NCBI GenBank assembly: GCA_019550975.1
Contig: SDWH01000026.1
Coordinates: 1-44,393, forward strand
Direction of reading: 5' to 3'
DNA from: Bacteroidales bacterium SW299
GTDB taxonomy: Bacteria > Bacteroidota > Bacteroidia > Bacteroidales > Bacteroidaceae
Length of the DNA stretch: 44,393 bases
In this document: positions 1 to 8,928 of the stretch, piece after piece
Layout: each line of letters opens with the position of its first letter
Position numbering within the stretch: the stretch's first letter is position 1
The notes under the pieces: generated by a model
What the model was told of the DNA's origin: nothing
The model's input: the letters and a program-made list of their open reading frames with translations, nothing else
Databases searched by the model: none
Program-made: the position numbers and the translations under genes

Positions 1-36
1 ACTCCTGATATATCAAATCTATTTACTTCAAACTTT

Positions 37-798
37 ATGGAAAAAAAACTATTTGGAGAAAGTTTAAAAAAATGTATTTCAACTCAATACAAAGCTTTGG
101 ATGAAGATGCTCTAAAAAAAATATATAATCCCAAAAATAATGAATTAGGCTGTCCGGACTTCATTCTTCAAAAAGAAGAAAGTATAATCCTTTTTGAATG
201 TAAAGATATAAGAATAAATGCATGGATAAAGGAAAAAAGGGACTATAAAGTAATAGAGCAAGAACTACGCAACAAACTTGTAAGTAAGACATTCAAATTA
301 GATCCTTTAAATAAAAGTCACATATCAATAAAACCTAAAAAAATAGGATGTGGTCAAATTGCCGGCCACTTAGCTAATATCAGAAATAAAAAATTCCCAT
401 GGGATACAAGCATATCTCAAAATACAATTGTATACCCAGTCCTCATTATTGCCGACAATAGATTATTGGCTGAAGGACTATCCGTAATATTACACAATTG
501 GTATGCGGAATGCTTAAAAAACGAAGGACTAAATATATATGCAGAAAAAAGATTAATATTAATGTCCCCACTTACTCTTATAAAATATGAAAAACGATTT
601 AAAAAAGATAGTTTTGAAAAATACTTTGATGAATACTACAAAGAAATACAGCAAAATCCTATCGATACATTATCAGCAATTACTCACCTTATTTCTTTTG
701 ATGAATATATGGCTCAATATTCATACAACATTAACGAATTATCAGAAGAAATGAAACAAGCAATAATTGCTGATAGAAAAGAGTTTAACAATATCTAG
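37..798 (+). CDS. PD-(D/E)XK nuclease-fold protein, possibly 5'-partial
   Basis: The protein is not from a family I can name. Residues 39-56 read CPD-FILQKEESIILF-ECK, that is D41 followed after 12 residues by E54-x-K56 in a beta-strand context. This is the PD-(D/E)XK signature of restriction-like nucleases. The rest is lysine-rich with no membrane segment. The reading frame stays open from 37 back to base 1, so the true start may lie outside the window and M1 may be internal. It ends 23 bp before the next plus-strand gene, which also has a nuclease signature, so the two probably form an operon. Both are far more AT-rich than the mob/tra genes, as is usual for ICE cargo. A role in defence or DNA processing is inference. 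Confidence 0.75.
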   Translation: MEKKLFGESLKKCISTQYKALDEDALKKIYNPKNNELGCPDFILQKEESIILFECKDIRINAWIKEKRDYKVIEQELRNKLVSKTFKLDPLNKSHISIKPKKIGCGQIAGHLANIRNKKFPWDTSISQNTIVYPVLIIADNRLLAEGLSVILHNWYAECLKNEGLNIYAEKRLILMSPLTLIKYEKRFKKDSFEKYFDEYYKEIQQNPIDTLSAITHLISFDEYMAQYSYNINELSEEMKQAIIADRKEFNNI

Positions 799-821
799 TT
801 TATAATATACTATAACTAAAA

Positions 822-2300
822 ATGAGTTCTCAAGTTACATTATATGTGCAAAAACAATATAATCATAATTGTGGCATTAATAATTTTAAATATTTAAAGG
901 CGACTTTATTAGTAAAGCCATACGCAATAAAACCTACAGAAGGTGATATACATGACTATCGTACATGTGAAGAGTGTAAAAAAACGAGAAATAATATTAT
1001 TTTATTCTTAAACAAGAAATTTGAAAAATTTCCTTTATGTTGTGAAGGTCATAAAAAATTATTATCACTAAAAGAATTCAATAAATTGGATTATTTAAAC
1101 AGCCCACAATATACAGCAGATAAAATTATTTTTTGTTATCAACACATCATTAATAATCAGGATAAAAATAATTGGAAACAAGAGATTTCAGATTATTTAG
1201 ATTATGCCATAGAAAGCTTTGGCTGTTTCCCTGAGATGTATGGCGTACCATTATTTTTAGATAATTTCATTTCATTATTAGAAAATGCGATATCTAAACA
1301 TAAAAATATCAAAAAAGAAGTCAAGGATTTTATACAATCATATTTTAATAAACTAAAAAAACCTATCATAAATAAGAATTATAATCCTATAGAATCTCTA
1401 TTGTCAAGATTTAATACATGGTTAAAAGTTTTTCCTTTAGAATTTCCAGAATTAAAAGAAATAAAAACATATTATGAGCGAGCAACACCTTTAATTATTC
1501 AAAAACAACACTTTAATCCATACACCCAAAGGGTAAGTGGAGTATTAATATCAGAAGAAGAACTAGTTACTATCCTAATAAATATTAGCAAAAAATTGCT
1601 TGAAGATATTGATTTAAGTAAATATACTAATCAAACAGATTTATTAGATTATCATGAAATCATAATTAGAAAAGAGTATCAAATAAAAATCAAGAAACTA
1701 TATGCTGCATTTACTCAACAAGAAATTAAATATATCAAATTTCTTGATAAATGGTTTAAAATTCAGAAAGAATTCATCAATAATACAAAAAAGACTATTA
1801 AACTAAAAGAAATAAACAAAGGAGATATTTTTAATGATTCATATAAAGAATCTCTATCAAGAATACATTTCTTTAAACATTGTATTGAAGATAAAGACGG
1901 TTATAAATTTGAGAATTTTATAAATGAAAAGATACTACAAAATAGATTTAAAAAGGTATGGTATAACACACAGTTTGATGTTAATTCAGAGGTTGGTAAT
2001 GGAAGAGGATTTGTAGACTTTAAAATATCCAAAGGTTCTAAAGATATTACTTTGGTTGAATTCAAATTAGCTTGTAGCAGCTCGTTAGAATCTAATTTAA
2101 AATTTCAATTAAATATTTATGCAAAAGCTAATTCAACCAATAAATATATTATAGTTATTTTTATTATAAAAGATAATGATTACACCAAAACAACAAACAT
2201 ATTAAAGAAATTAAGATTAAACAATAAAGAAAATATTATAATTATAGACACACGAAAAAAAATATCAGCTTCAAAAGTAGTATCAAATGAACAGCTTTAA
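822..2300 (+). CDS. Zinc-motif protein with C-terminal PD-(D/E)XK nuclease fold
   Basis: 492-residue protein of no family I recognise. Near the N-terminus C49-x2-C52 and C73-C74-x2-H77 could bind zinc. The middle (about 100-370) looks alpha-helical. Near the C-terminus GFVDF (D399) is followed by VEFKLA (E413, K415), again the D-x13-E-x-K arrangement of PD-(D/E)XK nucleases. Its start is 23 bp after the preceding nuclease-like gene. It converges with the coupling-protein gene, leaving only 11 bp between stop codons. The very low GC and cargo position suggest recent acquisition. The pair resembles a two-gene defence module, but no known system could be assigned, and enzymatic activity is inferred only from the motif. 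Confidence 0.8.
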   Translation: MSSQVTLYVQKQYNHNCGINNFKYLKATLLVKPYAIKPTEGDIHDYRTCEECKKTRNNIILFLNKKFEKFPLCCEGHKKLLSLKEFNKLDYLNSPQYTADKIIFCYQHIINNQDKNNWKQEISDYLDYAIESFGCFPEMYGVPLFLDNFISLLENAISKHKNIKKEVKDFIQSYFNKLKKPIINKNYNPIESLLSRFNTWLKVFPLEFPELKEIKTYYERATPLIIQKQHFNPYTQRVSGVLISEEELVTILINISKKLLEDIDLSKYTNQTDLLDYHEIIIRKEYQIKIKKLYAAFTQQEIKYIKFLDKWFKIQKEFINNTKKTIKLKEINKGDIFNDSYKESLSRIHFFKHCIEDKDGYKFENFINEKILQNRFKKVWYNTQFDVNSEVGNGRGFVDFKISKGSKDITLVEFKLACSSSLESNLKFQLNIYAKANSTNKYIIVIFIIKDNDYTKTTNILKKLRLNNKENIIIIDTRKKISASKVVSNEQL

Positions 2301-2311
2301 TTAGTATACAC

Positions 2312-4312
2312 TTAATTTAAGTGATTCAGCAATCTACTAAGTTCCGAATCATTCTTTATCCGTTCTGTCTCAGACTCAACTAAAGCAATAATCTCCTGCT
2401 TAACTCTACGATAATTACTATTAATAGTCTCACGAAGAATATCGTTCCCATCTTTGTCGGTAAACTCGGCAATGACGGGAATCTTCTTATATGCCTTCAT
2501 TTCAGCAGAAACTTTGGCAGAATCTACCACAATTTCAGCATGGAAGATTTTCTGCTCAATTCGTTCATCAAAGTTATCACTGACTGCCCCCACAAACATA
2601 CCCTGAGTAAGATTGGAAATCTTGCTTGCCGGGATAAGCGAGTCCATTTGTGTAGATATTGAGGTGGATTTATCATTACGGTTGATAGTCATGGATTGGC
2701 GTTTCTGCAACACTTTCCCGAAGCGTTCAGAAAGATTCTTGGCTGTTTCACCGACAACCTGACCACTGAAGATATTACCAACAGTATTCTGAATAACCTT
2801 GCTTTCCTTATCTCCATAGTCACGGGTAAGCTGACTGAAATCCTGAAAGCCCAAACATACTGCTACCTTGTTGCTTCGTGCAGTAGCAATAAGATTATCA
2901 AGACCTCTGAAATAAATTGTAGGTAACTCGTCAATGATAACAGATGACTTCAATTGTTTCTTCTTGTTTATCAATTTTACTATTCTACTATTATATAGAC
3001 CAAGTGCTGCAGAATAGATATTCTGTCGATCAGGGTTGTTTCCCACCACAAGAATCTTAGGTTCTTTCGGATTGTTTATGTCAAGTGAAAAATCATCACC
3101 TGTCATTACCCAATAAAGTGCTGGTGAAATCATTCTTGACAATGGTATTTTAGCAGAAGCGATCTGCCCCTGGAGCTGATCTTGTGCATTTGACTCCCAC
3201 GCATCCATAAACGGACTGAGGTAGTTCTCCAGTTCCGGATATGATGTCAGTATCGGAAATATCTGAGCGTATGGGCGGTTCAGAAACTCTATGGCATGAG
3301 GGAAAGTACAATACCTGCCGTTGTCATAAATCTTCAAATACCAGATTATAGCTGCAAGCAGAATTATTGGTGACTCAACAAAGAAGTCTCCCTGCTTCTG
3401 AATCCAGCTCCGGTTAAGGTTCAACATGATGGTATAGGCTGATTCGTATGCATCAGATATGTCAGTCATGAAGTTGGGATTAATAGGGTTACACCGATGG
3501 CTTCTTCTTGGATCATCGAAGTTGATTACATAAAATGTTGGTTTTACCTCGTAACGGTCGGCATATTTAAGAAGATGATTATAAGCTATTTCCGACAAAT
3601 CCGGAAACTTATAATCGTATATATACATAGCAAAAGACTTCTCAATCTGCTGTTTGATGAAGTTGTTTACCACTGCATACGACTTTCCTGAACCGGGTGT
3701 ACCCAATACTATAGTTGCTCGAAAAGGATTCACGACATTAATCCAACCATTATTCCATTTCTTCTGATAGTAGAAACGTGTAGGAAGATTTACTGAATAT
3801 TCGTTTTCCATCAGTCTTGTTTCCTGCATGAAACTTTCATTCTCGACATTGAAAACATCATCCATAAGATTATTTTTCAGCAGTCTGCTCATCCAAGTTC
3901 CACCCATGAGCAAACATATATAACCGATAGCAAGAGAACTCATATAAAATATTGCCCCTACTTTCGGAATAGCTAAAAGCATCCAGTTAAGAAAGAAAGT
4001 GATGAAACCTACAACAAGAAGTATTATAATGTTTCTCCATGTAATTTTCTCGTCCTTCACGCCACGTGTACCCAGACATGACAAGCCTAAGAACAAAACA
4101 GCAAACAGTTTGGTCCATAGCAATGAAGAGAACAGCCCAGTATTCTTTTGAAAGTTCATCAGTATTCTGTCCACAACACCTATAGTAATATTCCATTCAC
4201 GGAATGATTCATAACAGAACCAATAGCAGTGTATCAATACAAACAATATGGATATGGCACGCATAAAGTCAATGACCTTTGCCAATCCTCTCAAATCATC
4301 TTCCTGTGACAT
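2312..4312 (-). CDS. mobC: Type IV coupling protein (MobC/TraG-VirD4 family)
   Basis: 666-residue inner-membrane ATPase that would deliver the relaxase-DNA complex to the conjugation pore. The N-terminus carries hydrophobic segments at about 16-32, 62-80, 94-112 and 118-138. Walker A is GTPGSGKS at 204-211 and Walker B is VIIDE with D461-E462, followed by a typical TraD/VirD4 'FQDFSQL' stretch. It is the last gene of a minus-strand operon: 4 bp separate it from the relaxase gene upstream. Bacteroides CTnDOT-type elements call this gene mobC, although it is a coupling protein and not the MobC accessory factor of plasmids. It looks intact. Confidence 0.93.
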   Translation of the reverse strand: MSQEDDLRGLAKVIDFMRAISILFVLIHCYWFCYESFREWNITIGVVDRILMNFQKNTGLFSSLLWTKLFAVLFLGLSCLGTRGVKDEKITWRNIIILLVVGFITFFLNWMLLAIPKVGAIFYMSSLAIGYICLLMGGTWMSRLLKNNLMDDVFNVENESFMQETRLMENEYSVNLPTRFYYQKKWNNGWINVVNPFRATIVLGTPGSGKSYAVVNNFIKQQIEKSFAMYIYDYKFPDLSEIAYNHLLKYADRYEVKPTFYVINFDDPRRSHRCNPINPNFMTDISDAYESAYTIMLNLNRSWIQKQGDFFVESPIILLAAIIWYLKIYDNGRYCTFPHAIEFLNRPYAQIFPILTSYPELENYLSPFMDAWESNAQDQLQGQIASAKIPLSRMISPALYWVMTGDDFSLDINNPKEPKILVVGNNPDRQNIYSAALGLYNSRIVKLINKKKQLKSSVIIDELPTIYFRGLDNLIATARSNKVAVCLGFQDFSQLTRDYGDKESKVIQNTVGNIFSGQVVGETAKNLSERFGKVLQKRQSMTINRNDKSTSISTQMDSLIPASKISNLTQGMFVGAVSDNFDERIEQKIFHAEIVVDSAKVSAEMKAYKKIPVIAEFTDKDGNDILRETINSNYRRVKQEIIALVESETERIKNDSELSRLLNHLN

Positions 4313-4316
4313 AACT

Positions 4317-5555
4317 TTATTTTTTTCGTTTTAATTTACCTGAATATAATCTTCTCATTTTGCGCTGGAACACAAGTTCTCTGTAATCAATACCGTGTGA
4401 TGTGCCATCAAGCAGTGAACCGGTCATTTCTGCAATCATATCATCACCTGGTGTATCTGATTCTATAATCTGATCAACCTGCGTATCCTGAGGTAAAGCA
4501 GTAAGGAACGGATTGTCTCCATTTCCATTGAAATATTCGTTGAATACTGATGCTGCATATCCTTTTCCAAGTCGTGAGCCATTGGCTACAATACCGTTTT
4601 CATGGTCAATAAAGGTAATACCATAGATTCTTCCGGCATTATTTTCACGAAACACCACATCTATACCTTCAGCTTTAAGCATTTCAACAAACTCCTTTCT
4701 GTCAGGATTCATCATCATAGCTTTACGTACCTTGTTTCTTAAATCCGGCTGTACCTTCTTAAATTCTTTCTTTGAACGTGTAATATGATTATGGATAGTA
4801 TTATATCCATACTTGCGGCCAAGTTTTGCAGCATCTATAGGAACAGTGAGTTTTCTACCCTCTGAATTTGTAACAGAATACACCATACCATTATATTGTT
4901 TTCCGTTATGCTCCTTCTTTACCTCTTCTGCCATTATGTTATAGGCAGAAAGCACAGCATTCAATTCTCCAACAGACAGGAAACTGTATTTCTTCAATAT
5001 GGATGAAACAGTTCCTGCAACCTGTTTCCTAATATCTCCTTTGTCTATATCTGCCTTTTGCAGCTGCTCCCTATCTGGAATATTCTGTTTTTTACAAGTA
5101 TTCATATTCCATTTCCTTTCAATCTCTTTACGGACCTTATCGCTTCGTCTGAACTCGTGGCTGTCATTTATCTTCCGTCCATTGGAATCAACGCGAAGAG
5201 AAACTATGTGTATATGTTCCCGTTCAATATCACTATGCTTGAAAACGATAAAAGGCTGACTGCCGTATCCCATCTTCTCCATATAATATGCGGCAATATC
5301 ACGTAATTCTTCATCACTCAGTTTATCGTCCGGATGCGGATTCAGAGAAGTATGAAATACGGTTTTCTTTGTCATCATGGATGAAGGAAGCAACCTTTGC
5401 ATATCCTCAAGGGCACGGTTCATATCGGTGTTGCCATTATTGTCAACACTCATACCTGAGACGAGCAAAACTTTTGCCTCTCCAGCTTCCACTTTATGGA
5501 AGTTATAACCAAGTGCCCCTCCAAGGTTAGATGTAGAACTTATTTTTGCAACCAT
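4317..5555 (-). CDS. mobB: Relaxase / mobilisation nuclease (MobB)
   Basis: 412-residue relaxase expected to nick one strand at oriT and stay bound to its 5' end. Near the N-terminus GGALGYNF supplies a candidate catalytic tyrosine (Y17), and H107 with H114-x-H116 (HSDIEREHIHIV) forms the metal-binding histidine triad of MobP-like relaxases. The C-terminus is basic (SGKLKRKK). Its start overlaps the end of the relaxosome gene by 16 bp, so translation is probably coupled. The coupling-protein gene follows directly. Naming follows CTnDOT-type elements; the strand it nicks cannot be read from the sequence. Confidence 0.9.
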   Translation of the reverse strand: MVAKISSTSNLGGALGYNFHKVEAGEAKVLLVSGMSVDNNGNTDMNRALEDMQRLLPSSMMTKKTVFHTSLNPHPDDKLSDEELRDIAAYYMEKMGYGSQPFIVFKHSDIEREHIHIVSLRVDSNGRKINDSHEFRRSDKVRKEIERKWNMNTCKKQNIPDREQLQKADIDKGDIRKQVAGTVSSILKKYSFLSVGELNAVLSAYNIMAEEVKKEHNGKQYNGMVYSVTNSEGRKLTVPIDAAKLGRKYGYNTIHNHITRSKKEFKKVQPDLRNKVRKAMMMNPDRKEFVEMLKAEGIDVVFRENNAGRIYGITFIDHENGIVANGSRLGKGYAASVFNEYFNGNGDNPFLTALPQDTQVDQIIESDTPGDDMIAEMTGSLLDGTSHGIDYRELVFQRKMRRLYSGKLKRKK

Positions 5556-5932
5556 TTGCTTCTAATCTCTTCTGCAAGACTTATCGAAGTTTCAAGAAGC
5601 CCTTGCAACTCTGCTGTATTATCATTCAGTTTCTCCAATAATGTATGTGCCACTTTAGCAGAATGATAGCTGTTTATGGCCCGTACAGTCTGATTATATA
5701 ACAGTCCGATTTTTCGGATCTGCGCGTTCACTTCTGTCAACCTGTTGTAAAAATCCACAGTGGATTTATCGGTTGTAATCACCTTGAATGTATGAGAAAA
5801 CAGGCGAGCACGAATAAAATCTGACTTGGTTCTGGCACCGGAACGTTCATACAGACTGATAAAATCGGTATTCTCTTTTTCATTCAACCTTACATAATAT
5901 CTGTAAGACGGTGTAGCGGATTCCTTATGCAT
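5540..5932 (-). CDS. mobA: Relaxosome accessory protein (MobA)
   Basis: 130 residues, first gene of the mob operon. The sequence RYYVRLNEKENTDFISLYERSG followed by SDFIRARLF is typical of ribbon-helix-helix relaxosome proteins of the plasmid MobC family (named MobA in Bacteroides elements). These bind oriT beside the nick and help the relaxase. The C-terminal half is helical and probably a coiled coil. The gene lies next to a long intergenic region rich in inverted repeats, which fits binding there. A TAACTTTG promoter element upstream on the same strand (6102-6109) could drive it. Confidence 0.88.
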   Translation of the reverse strand: MHKESATPSYRYYVRLNEKENTDFISLYERSGARTKSDFIRARLFSHTFKVITTDKSTVDFYNRLTEVNAQIRKIGLLYNQTVRAINSYHSAKVAHTLLEKLNDNTAELQGLLETSISLAEEIRSKWLQK

Positions 5933-5939
5933 AATCTTT

Positions 5940-6190
5940 GTTTTTAGTATTCAACTTGCGACTTTGGAGCAAGTATCTTCCCCTTTTCAGGGGCAAGAGT
6001 TTTTGGCGGACAAATTTCGGTTTGTCGGACAAAAACACATCTTGCCAAAGGTTATAAAAAAACAGAGATAGTATTCCTTTCAGTCATACTCTGCTTCGCT
6101 ACAAAGTTAGTCTGTTTATTATCAACAGCTTCCATTGAAGCTGTACGCAATTTTCCACAATATTACCCGGTATTCTCCGGGGTGCGCCAG
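5940..6190. other. Candidate origin of transfer (oriT) region
   Basis: This stretch between the divergent mob and tra operons holds five inverted repeats: ACTTGC/GCAAGT (5954-5959 and 5969-5974), CCCC/GGGG (5980-5983 and 5990-5993), GACAAA/TTTGTC (6009-6014 and 6021-6026), ACAGCTTC/GAAGCTGT (6125-6132 and 6137-6144) and ACCCGG/CCGGGGT (6165-6170 and 6177-6183). A GGACAAA direct repeat overlaps the third. Position next to the relaxosome gene and the density of dyads are what an oriT shows. The nick site itself is not identifiable by eye. Confidence 0.55.
6102..6109 (-). promoter_or_regulatory. Predicted promoter -7 element of the mob operon
   Basis: The minus strand reads TAACTTTG, an exact match to the Bacteroides -7 consensus TAnnTTTG, pointing at mobA. 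No good -33 element lies at the expected distance. The predicted leader of about 160 nt runs through the inverted repeats of the candidate oriT, so relaxosome binding there could also control mob expression. Confidence 0.5.
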
Positions 6191-6276
6191 CCTGTGTTTT
6201 TTAGATGTTTATTTGCAGTTGTAAGTATCTGCACGCACTGAACAAGTGCATAAAATTACGCACATACACACATTTG

Positions 6277-6412
6277 CAGATGTGTGGAAACATACATACT
6301 TACACACTTATGCAGATATGCACAAATATATAAATGTGAATATACAGATATACATACAAATGGAAATACAGATATGAATTTGTTACCAACCATATAAACA
6401 TTTACAGATATG
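6277..6412 (+). repeat. Five iterated CAGATATG-type octamers upstream of traA
   Basis: CAGATGTG at 6277, CAGATATG at 6313, CAGATATA at 6345, CAGATATG at 6369 and CAGATATG at 6405 lie in the same orientation, with start-to-start spacings of 36, 32, 24 and 36 bp. The last copy overlaps the traA start codon. They look like binding sites for a regulator of the tra operon or for a relaxosome/partition protein such as the ParA-like TraA's partner. No perfect TAnnTTTG promoter is seen on the plus strand here; TGAATTTG at 6374-6381 is the closest. Confidence 0.55.
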
Positions 6413-7204
6413 AAAACAGAAACAGATGCAACTGCACACATACGTGTAGGATTCGGCTCCCAGAAAGGGGGCATCGGGAAAAGTACCATTGCCGAAGTGC
6501 TTGCAAGCTATCTCTACTATGAGAAGAATATCAAACTGCTGATAATGGATTGTGACTATGCACAACACAGTTTCTACAGACTTAGAGAAAGGGATAAAAA
6601 AGCTGTTGAAGAAAATACGGCTCTGCAGGAGAAATTGAAGGCATATATCAGGAAAACAGGAAAGCGTTCATACCGTGTACTGAAAGCCAAACCTCAGGAA
6701 GCCATAAAGGTAGCCGAAGAATACATAGCAGAACATCCGGAAGAGGAAATTTCTGTTGTAATCTATGATTTGCCGGGACGTTCAGACAGTTCTGACCTGC
6801 TTTCGCTTGCCCTTGAAATGGACTATATCATTTCACCTATAGAAGCAGATCTTCAATCAATAGCTTCGTGCATGGCATACGCCATTACAATCCGTGATAT
6901 GGGTGTAATGTTGAGTGGAAGCAGGATAAAGCAGATATTCATGATGTGGAATAAGGTGGACCGGAGAGTCAATACGAGAATAATGGAAAGCTATGACAAG
7001 GAAATCGAGGAATACGGACTTGGACTGCTCAAAACCCGCTTGCCTAGATCTGTAAAGTTCAGCCGTGAACTGTCTATGAATACCGGAGGGGTATTCCGTT
7101 CCACCTATATGGCTCCCGAAAAAGACCAACTTGCCGGAAGTAATATTGAAGAACTTGCCAATGAACTAATAGAAATCTTATCACTGAAAGTGTATGAACA
7201 ATAA
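6410..7204 (+). CDS. traA: TraA, ParA/MinD-like ATPase of the tra operon
   Basis: 264 residues. A deviant Walker A, SQKGGIGKST at residues 17-26, and the downstream IYDLPG motif place it in the ParA/Soj family. It is the first gene of the tra operon, as TraA is in CTnDOT-type elements. No membrane segment is seen. Its likely job is positioning or partition of the element or of the transfer machinery, which is inferred from family. Its end overlaps traB by 11 bp, so the two are probably translationally coupled. Iterated CAGATATG octamers sit directly upstream. Confidence 0.88.
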   Translation: MKTETDATAHIRVGFGSQKGGIGKSTIAEVLASYLYYEKNIKLLIMDCDYAQHSFYRLRERDKKAVEENTALQEKLKAYIRKTGKRSYRVLKAKPQEAIKVAEEYIAEHPEEEISVVIYDLPGRSDSSDLLSLALEMDYIISPIEADLQSIASCMAYAITIRDMGVMLSGSRIKQIFMMWNKVDRRVNTRIMESYDKEIEEYGLGLLKTRLPRSVKFSRELSMNTGGVFRSTYMAPEKDQLAGSNIEELANELIEILSLKVYEQ

Positions 7205-7643
7205 CAAAGGAATTTTAGAAGCCAGAATAAAGCAAATGGCCGAAGGAAATTATAAGGAAATGGACAAGGAATTTTCTCTTGATGACTTTGATCCAAAACC
7301 TGCCGAGAAAACAACACAGGAGGAAACTGAAACAATAGAAAACAAGAAACCTGAAAAGCCGACAACCAACAAGAAAAAGCCGGTAGAAAGGAATGATCCG
7401 TCTGACATGGAAGAATACAGGAACAGATTCCTGATAAGCCGTCCATTCGACAAAAGAACCTCTTTTCCGCTAAACCGTGTAACACTGGATATACTGAAAG
7501 ACATATTACATGACACAAACAGTCGTGTAAGCCTTTCATCCTTCGTAGAGAATATTCTGCTTGACCATCTGAACAACTACCGTTCACTAATCAATGATGC
7601 CACAGCCAAGAATATAAGAAAACATACCATACCAAATATGTAA
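7194..7643 (+). CDS. traB: TraB, DUF3408 conjugal transfer protein
   Basis: 149 residues. The N-terminal half (about 20-75) is a charged, low-complexity linker rich in E, K and T. The C-terminal half (RPFDKRTSFPLNRVTLDILKDI and the helix that follows) matches what I know of DUF3408 proteins, which follow the ParA-like gene in Bacteroidales tra operons and look like ribbon-helix-helix DNA-binding domains. The ParA-like/DUF3408 pairing suggests a partition-like couple, with this protein as DNA binder. It overlaps traA by 11 bp and is followed by traD after 6 bp. Confidence 0.8.
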   Translation: MNNNKGILEARIKQMAEGNYKEMDKEFSLDDFDPKPAEKTTQEETETIENKKPEKPTTNKKKPVERNDPSDMEEYRNRFLISRPFDKRTSFPLNRVTLDILKDILHDTNSRVSLSSFVENILLDHLNNYRSLINDATAKNIRKHTIPNM

Positions 7644-7649
7644 ACAATT

Positions 7650-8273
7650 ATGGATGCAATATTGACATTAATACTTTCCATTGTGCTTATGGGAACAGCT
7701 GCTATTTTTCTGTGGCTATTCTTGCATACCAGAAAGAATGAAAATACGGATTCTATCCGTGAGAAGAAACCTCCCCAAAAAGAAGGAAACACCTCTTCCG
7801 TTATAGGCAGGACAAAAACAGATATTACACAATATTCTACAGTTTTACCCAATAATCCTGCTCCCGTAAAAGATGTAGATAATAGCGATAATTTTACGGG
7901 CGAGGAAAACGAGTTCTTTCCTGATATTGACGAAGTTGACGAGGAAGAAGTTGAATTGGAAGAACTTTTCGAAGTTACAAAAGATGATATCCGACTTAAT
8001 GGAACAGAACTGATTAGTAAGGAAATATCCTTGCTTAAAAAAGTAGGTAGCAATGATTCTATTGAGGAAGAGGAAAAGGCAGAAGTTTCTGAAACCATAT
8101 CAAAACTACAAGGCAGTGATTTCCTGAAACTGCTGAAAGAGAATGAAGCAAAGGCAGAGAAGAGAAACCTGGAACTCATGCGCATGATAGAAGAGGAAGA
8201 ACTCAAATCCCCCAAGCCGGCACGTAAAAAGAAAAACAAGCCGGAAGAGATTTCACTGGAAGATTTTTTATGA
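7650..8273 (+). CDS. traD: TraD-like conjugal transfer protein, single N-terminal membrane segment
   Basis: 207 residues. One hydrophobic segment at about 4-25 is followed by a long, strongly acidic and probably disordered region (about 85-150), then a helical lysine/glutamate-rich tail. By position between the DUF3408 and DUF4134 genes it corresponds to TraC/TraD of CTnDOT-type elements; sequence alone says little. Its stop codon overlaps the next start (ATGA at 8270-8273). Confidence 0.65.
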   Translation: MDAILTLILSIVLMGTAAIFLWLFLHTRKNENTDSIREKKPPQKEGNTSSVIGRTKTDITQYSTVLPNNPAPVKDVDNSDNFTGEENEFFPDIDEVDEEEVELEELFEVTKDDIRLNGTELISKEISLLKKVGSNDSIEEEEKAEVSETISKLQGSDFLKLLKENEAKAEKRNLELMRMIEEEELKSPKPARKKKNKPEEISLEDFL

Positions 8274-8593
8274 ACCTTTTAAATGGTATTTGTATGAAGA
8301 ATAAAATGATTATTACACTGCTCATAACATGTATGCTTGTCCAGCAGACAAGAGCTCAAGGTAATGGACTTGCCGGAATACAGGAAGCAACACAGATGAT
8401 TACATCTTATTTTGATCCGGCTACCAAACTTATCTATGCCATTGGTGCAGTTGTAGGACTGATTGGAGGTGTAAAGGTGTATAACAAGTTCAGCTCAGGT
8501 GATCCGGACACATCAAAGACTGCGGCATCATGGTTCGGTGCATGTATCTTCCTGATTGTGGCTGCAACCATATTACGTTCATTCTTCCTGTAA
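8270..8593 (+). CDS. traE: TraE, DUF4134 membrane protein
   Basis: 107 residues with a signal-peptide-like start. The second methionine (residue 9, base 8294) gives a cleaner signal peptide ending QQTRAQG, and may be the real start, although the first ATG overlaps the traD stop in a coupled ATGA. Two membrane segments follow (about 53-72 and 88-106) around the conserved KVYNKFSSGDPDTSKTAASW-type stretch of DUF4134. This is the Bacteroidales TraE, comparable to a small VirB2/VirB3-like pore component. Confidence 0.88.
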   Translation: MNLLNGICMKNKMIITLLITCMLVQQTRAQGNGLAGIQEATQMITSYFDPATKLIYAIGAVVGLIGGVKVYNKFSSGDPDTSKTAASWFGACIFLIVAATILRSFFL

Positions 8594-8595
8594 TT

Positions 8596-8928
8596 ATGGC
8601 CGGATGGGAAATAAACAAGGGAATCGGGAGGTCAGTGGAATTCAAGGGACTGAAAGCACAATACCTTTTCATCTTTGCAGGAGGACTGCTGGCTGTATTT
8701 TTGGTTACAGTCATACTTTACCTCTGTAATATGGACCAGGTTCTCTGTCTTGTCATGGGAGTATTGGGTGCCACAGTTGTTGTGTGGCAAACTTTCTCCA
8801 TGAACAGCAAATACGGTGAACACGGACTTATGAAAAGAGGTGCTGTCCGTGGCCATCCCAGATACCTTATTAACCGTAAGACGGTGTTTCATATATTCCT
8901 AAACAACAGACGATATGAGAAACATTAG
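8596..8928 (+). CDS. traF: TraF, DUF4133 (VirB3-like) membrane protein
   Basis: 110 residues starting MAGWEINKGIGR, the usual beginning of DUF4133 proteins. The open frame extends upstream to 8530 but that part overlaps traE, so 8596 is the better start. Two hydrophobic segments (about 23-45 and 48-66) precede a basic C-terminus with RGHPRYLI. In conjugative machines the VirB3-like protein works with the VirB4-like ATPase, which here is the next gene and overlaps by 14 bp. Confidence 0.88.
   Translation: MAGWEINKGIGRSVEFKGLKAQYLFIFAGGLLAVFLVTVILYLCNMDQVLCLVMGVLGATVVVWQTFSMNSKYGEHGLMKRGAVRGHPRYLINRKTVFHIFLNNRRYEKH

Noticed and set aside
37..2300. A classical type II restriction-modification system
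   Set aside because: No methyltransferase motif is seen in either gene or next to them within the window.
7105..8239. Serine-rich minus-strand frames opposite traB and traD
   Set aside because: They are shadows of the acidic, lysine-rich coding strand and would break the tra operon.
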